From JAKPQE01 sp041397845 (lineage in GTDB: Bacteria > Pseudomonadota > Alphaproteobacteria > Rhizobiales > JAKPQE01), in NCBI GenBank assembly GCA_041397845.1, contig JAWKVW010000012.1:55846-119845 (forward strand): DNA of 64,000 nt, read 5' to 3'. The number at the start of each line of letters is the position of its first letter. Position 1 is the first letter of the stretch. Shown here piece after piece: positions 63,123 through 64,000 of the stretch. The position numbers and the translations under genes are program-made. Below the pieces are notes generated by a model. That model was not told the origin of the DNA. It saw only the letters and a program-made list of their open reading frames with translations, and searched no databases.

Positions 63123-64000
63123 GACTGTTCGGTCCACCGGAACAGCCAGACCTCGCTTGCATTGCCGGTCGCGTTGCGAAGCTGCATGCGCAGCTCGGTC
63201 ATTGCCACGTCAACCGGCGAGAACTCGAACGAGGCCCGAAGGCCGCCGGTCTCCGGGTTCGCCTGAAGAACCGGGTGGACGACCTCGATGGAGGAGCCGG
63301 AGACATCGAGCTCGATACCGTCCGGCGCGGACGGGCCGCCAACGAAATCGACGACGACGAGGATGCGCTGCTGGTCGAAGCTGCGGCCGACGCGCGTCGC
63401 CTTGACGGTCGCCAGACCCTGCGGCGCCTCGGGGCCGACACCCCAGTGCATGCGATAGGATGTCGAGAACGCCGCGCCGGCGGCAATCGGCCGGCTCGGG
63501 CGCCAGAATGCGACGATGTTGTCGTCGGTCTCGCGGAAGCTCGGGATCTCGACCAGACGAACGACGCCATCGCCCCAATCGCCGATCGGCTCGATCCAGA
63601 CGCTCGGCCGGCGCTCGTAGCGCGCCTCGAGGTCCTCGAAATCTGTGAAGGCACGGGTGCGCTGGATGAGGCCGAAGCCGTGCGGGCTGGCGTCGGCGAA
63701 GTCGGAGACCTGCAGCTCGAGCGGGTTGGTCAGCGGGCGCCAGATCCACTCGCCGCGTCCATTGTGGATCTGCAGGCCGGAGGAATCGTGTACCGCGTTG
63801 CGGAAATCCTCGATGCGATTGCGGTTGGTGGCATTGAACAGGAACATCGAGGTGAGCGGCGCAAGGCCGATGCGGTCGAGCACGACGCGGGGATAGAGCG
63901 TCAGCTCGACATCGACGATGGTCTCCTCGCCCGGGCGCACGGTGAAACGGTAGGCGCCGGTGGTCGATTCGCTGTCGAGCAGCGCATGCACCACGATGGT
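63119..64000 (-). CDS. opgG: Glucan biosynthesis protein G (partial)
   Basis: The C-terminal 290 or so residues of periplasmic OpgG; the start lies beyond the right edge. Typical stretches are LTSMFLFNATNRNRIEDFRNAVHDSSGL, EWIWRPLTNPLELQVSDF and GFGLIQRTRAFTDFEDLEARYERRPS (key parts only), then the late beta-sandwich domain ending LFRWTEQS. OpgG helps branch or process glucans made by OpgH. Confidence 0.94.
   Translation of the reverse strand, partial: TIVVHALLDSESTTGAYRFTVRPGEETIVDVELTLYPRVVLDRIGLAPLTSMFLFNATNRNRIEDFRNAVHDSSGLQIHNGRGEWIWRPLTNPLELQVSDFADASPHGFGLIQRTRAFTDFEDLEARYERRPSVWIEPIGDWGDGVVRLVEIPSFRETDDNIVAFWRPSRPIAAGAAFSTSYRMHWGVGPEAPQGLATVKATRVGRSFDQQRILVVVDFVGGPSAPDGIELDVSGSSIEVVHPVLQANPETGGLRASFEFSPVDVAMTELRMQLRNATGNASEVWLFRWTEQS

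Overview
The window is a high-GC chromosomal segment from an alphaproteobacterium, most likely of the Hyphomicrobiales/Rhizobiales group. The evidence is family-level: an aapJQMP general amino-acid transporter, a DUF1476 F1-ATPase zeta-type inhibitor, an NDUFS4-like complex I accessory protein, purS/purQ separated by a small membrane protein, DUF1127 and DUF192 proteins, a tandem cold-shock-domain protein, and LysR/DUF1127 pairing. I could not fix the genus. No integrase, transposase, phage or CRISPR array is visible.

Layout. 1-6.6 kb: purine biosynthesis (purB, purC, purS, a 45-residue membrane protein, purQ) with a hydrolase, a lipoprotein, an HpcH/HpaI-type aldolase and the DUF1476 protein. 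6.7-12.6 kb: photolyase tail-to-tail with a ChrR-like cupin, then a sulfur/translation-quality operon (cysK, alaX, sseA, GNAT). 13-20 kb: an OmpA-like protein, the aap transporter on the minus strand, and metC. 20-27 kb: a DUF4424 protein; an envelope-lipid operon (GT39/ArnT-like, PAP2 phosphatase, GT2, LABN); an acyl-CoA dehydrogenase; and a host-attachment-type protein. 27-32.5 kb: DUF1127 gene, LysR regulator, universal stress protein, and an ADP-forming acyl-CoA synthetase fused to GNAT. 32.5-46 kb: a complete carbon-phosphorus lyase locus (phnGHIJKL, acetyltransferase, phnCDE, phnM, phnN) with phoD, interrupted by rsgA on the opposite strand. Candidate Pho boxes lie before phoD and phnC. 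46-55 kb: an OmpR-type response regulator divergent from a PAS/hybrid histidine kinase, followed by two di-heme c-type peroxidases, a Tat-exported Rieske protein and a 890-residue molybdopterin oxidoreductase. 55-64 kb: tRNA-Arg, tRNA-Pro and tRNA-Glu, an NDUFS4-like protein, rlpA, DUF192, cold-shock and sirtuin genes, two small cysteine-rich secreted proteins, glyoxalase, a four-copy tandem repeat, and opgH with a partial opgG.

The most interesting system is at 49.5-55.1 kb. The Mo/Rieske pair resembles arsenite oxidase (AioBA). Its operon with two di-heme peroxidases, and without AioXSR, matches the iodate reductase arrangement (idrP, idrP, idrB, idrA), so the best inference is iodate respiration or periplasmic iodate reduction, possibly controlled by the adjacent two-component system.

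Thirteen genes between about 13.3 and 51.4 kb are split by single-base indels. Most that I checked base by base are contractions or expansions of short homopolymers, and the repaired lengths match the families. I read them as probable consensus errors rather than decay, although they are listed as frameshifted genes.
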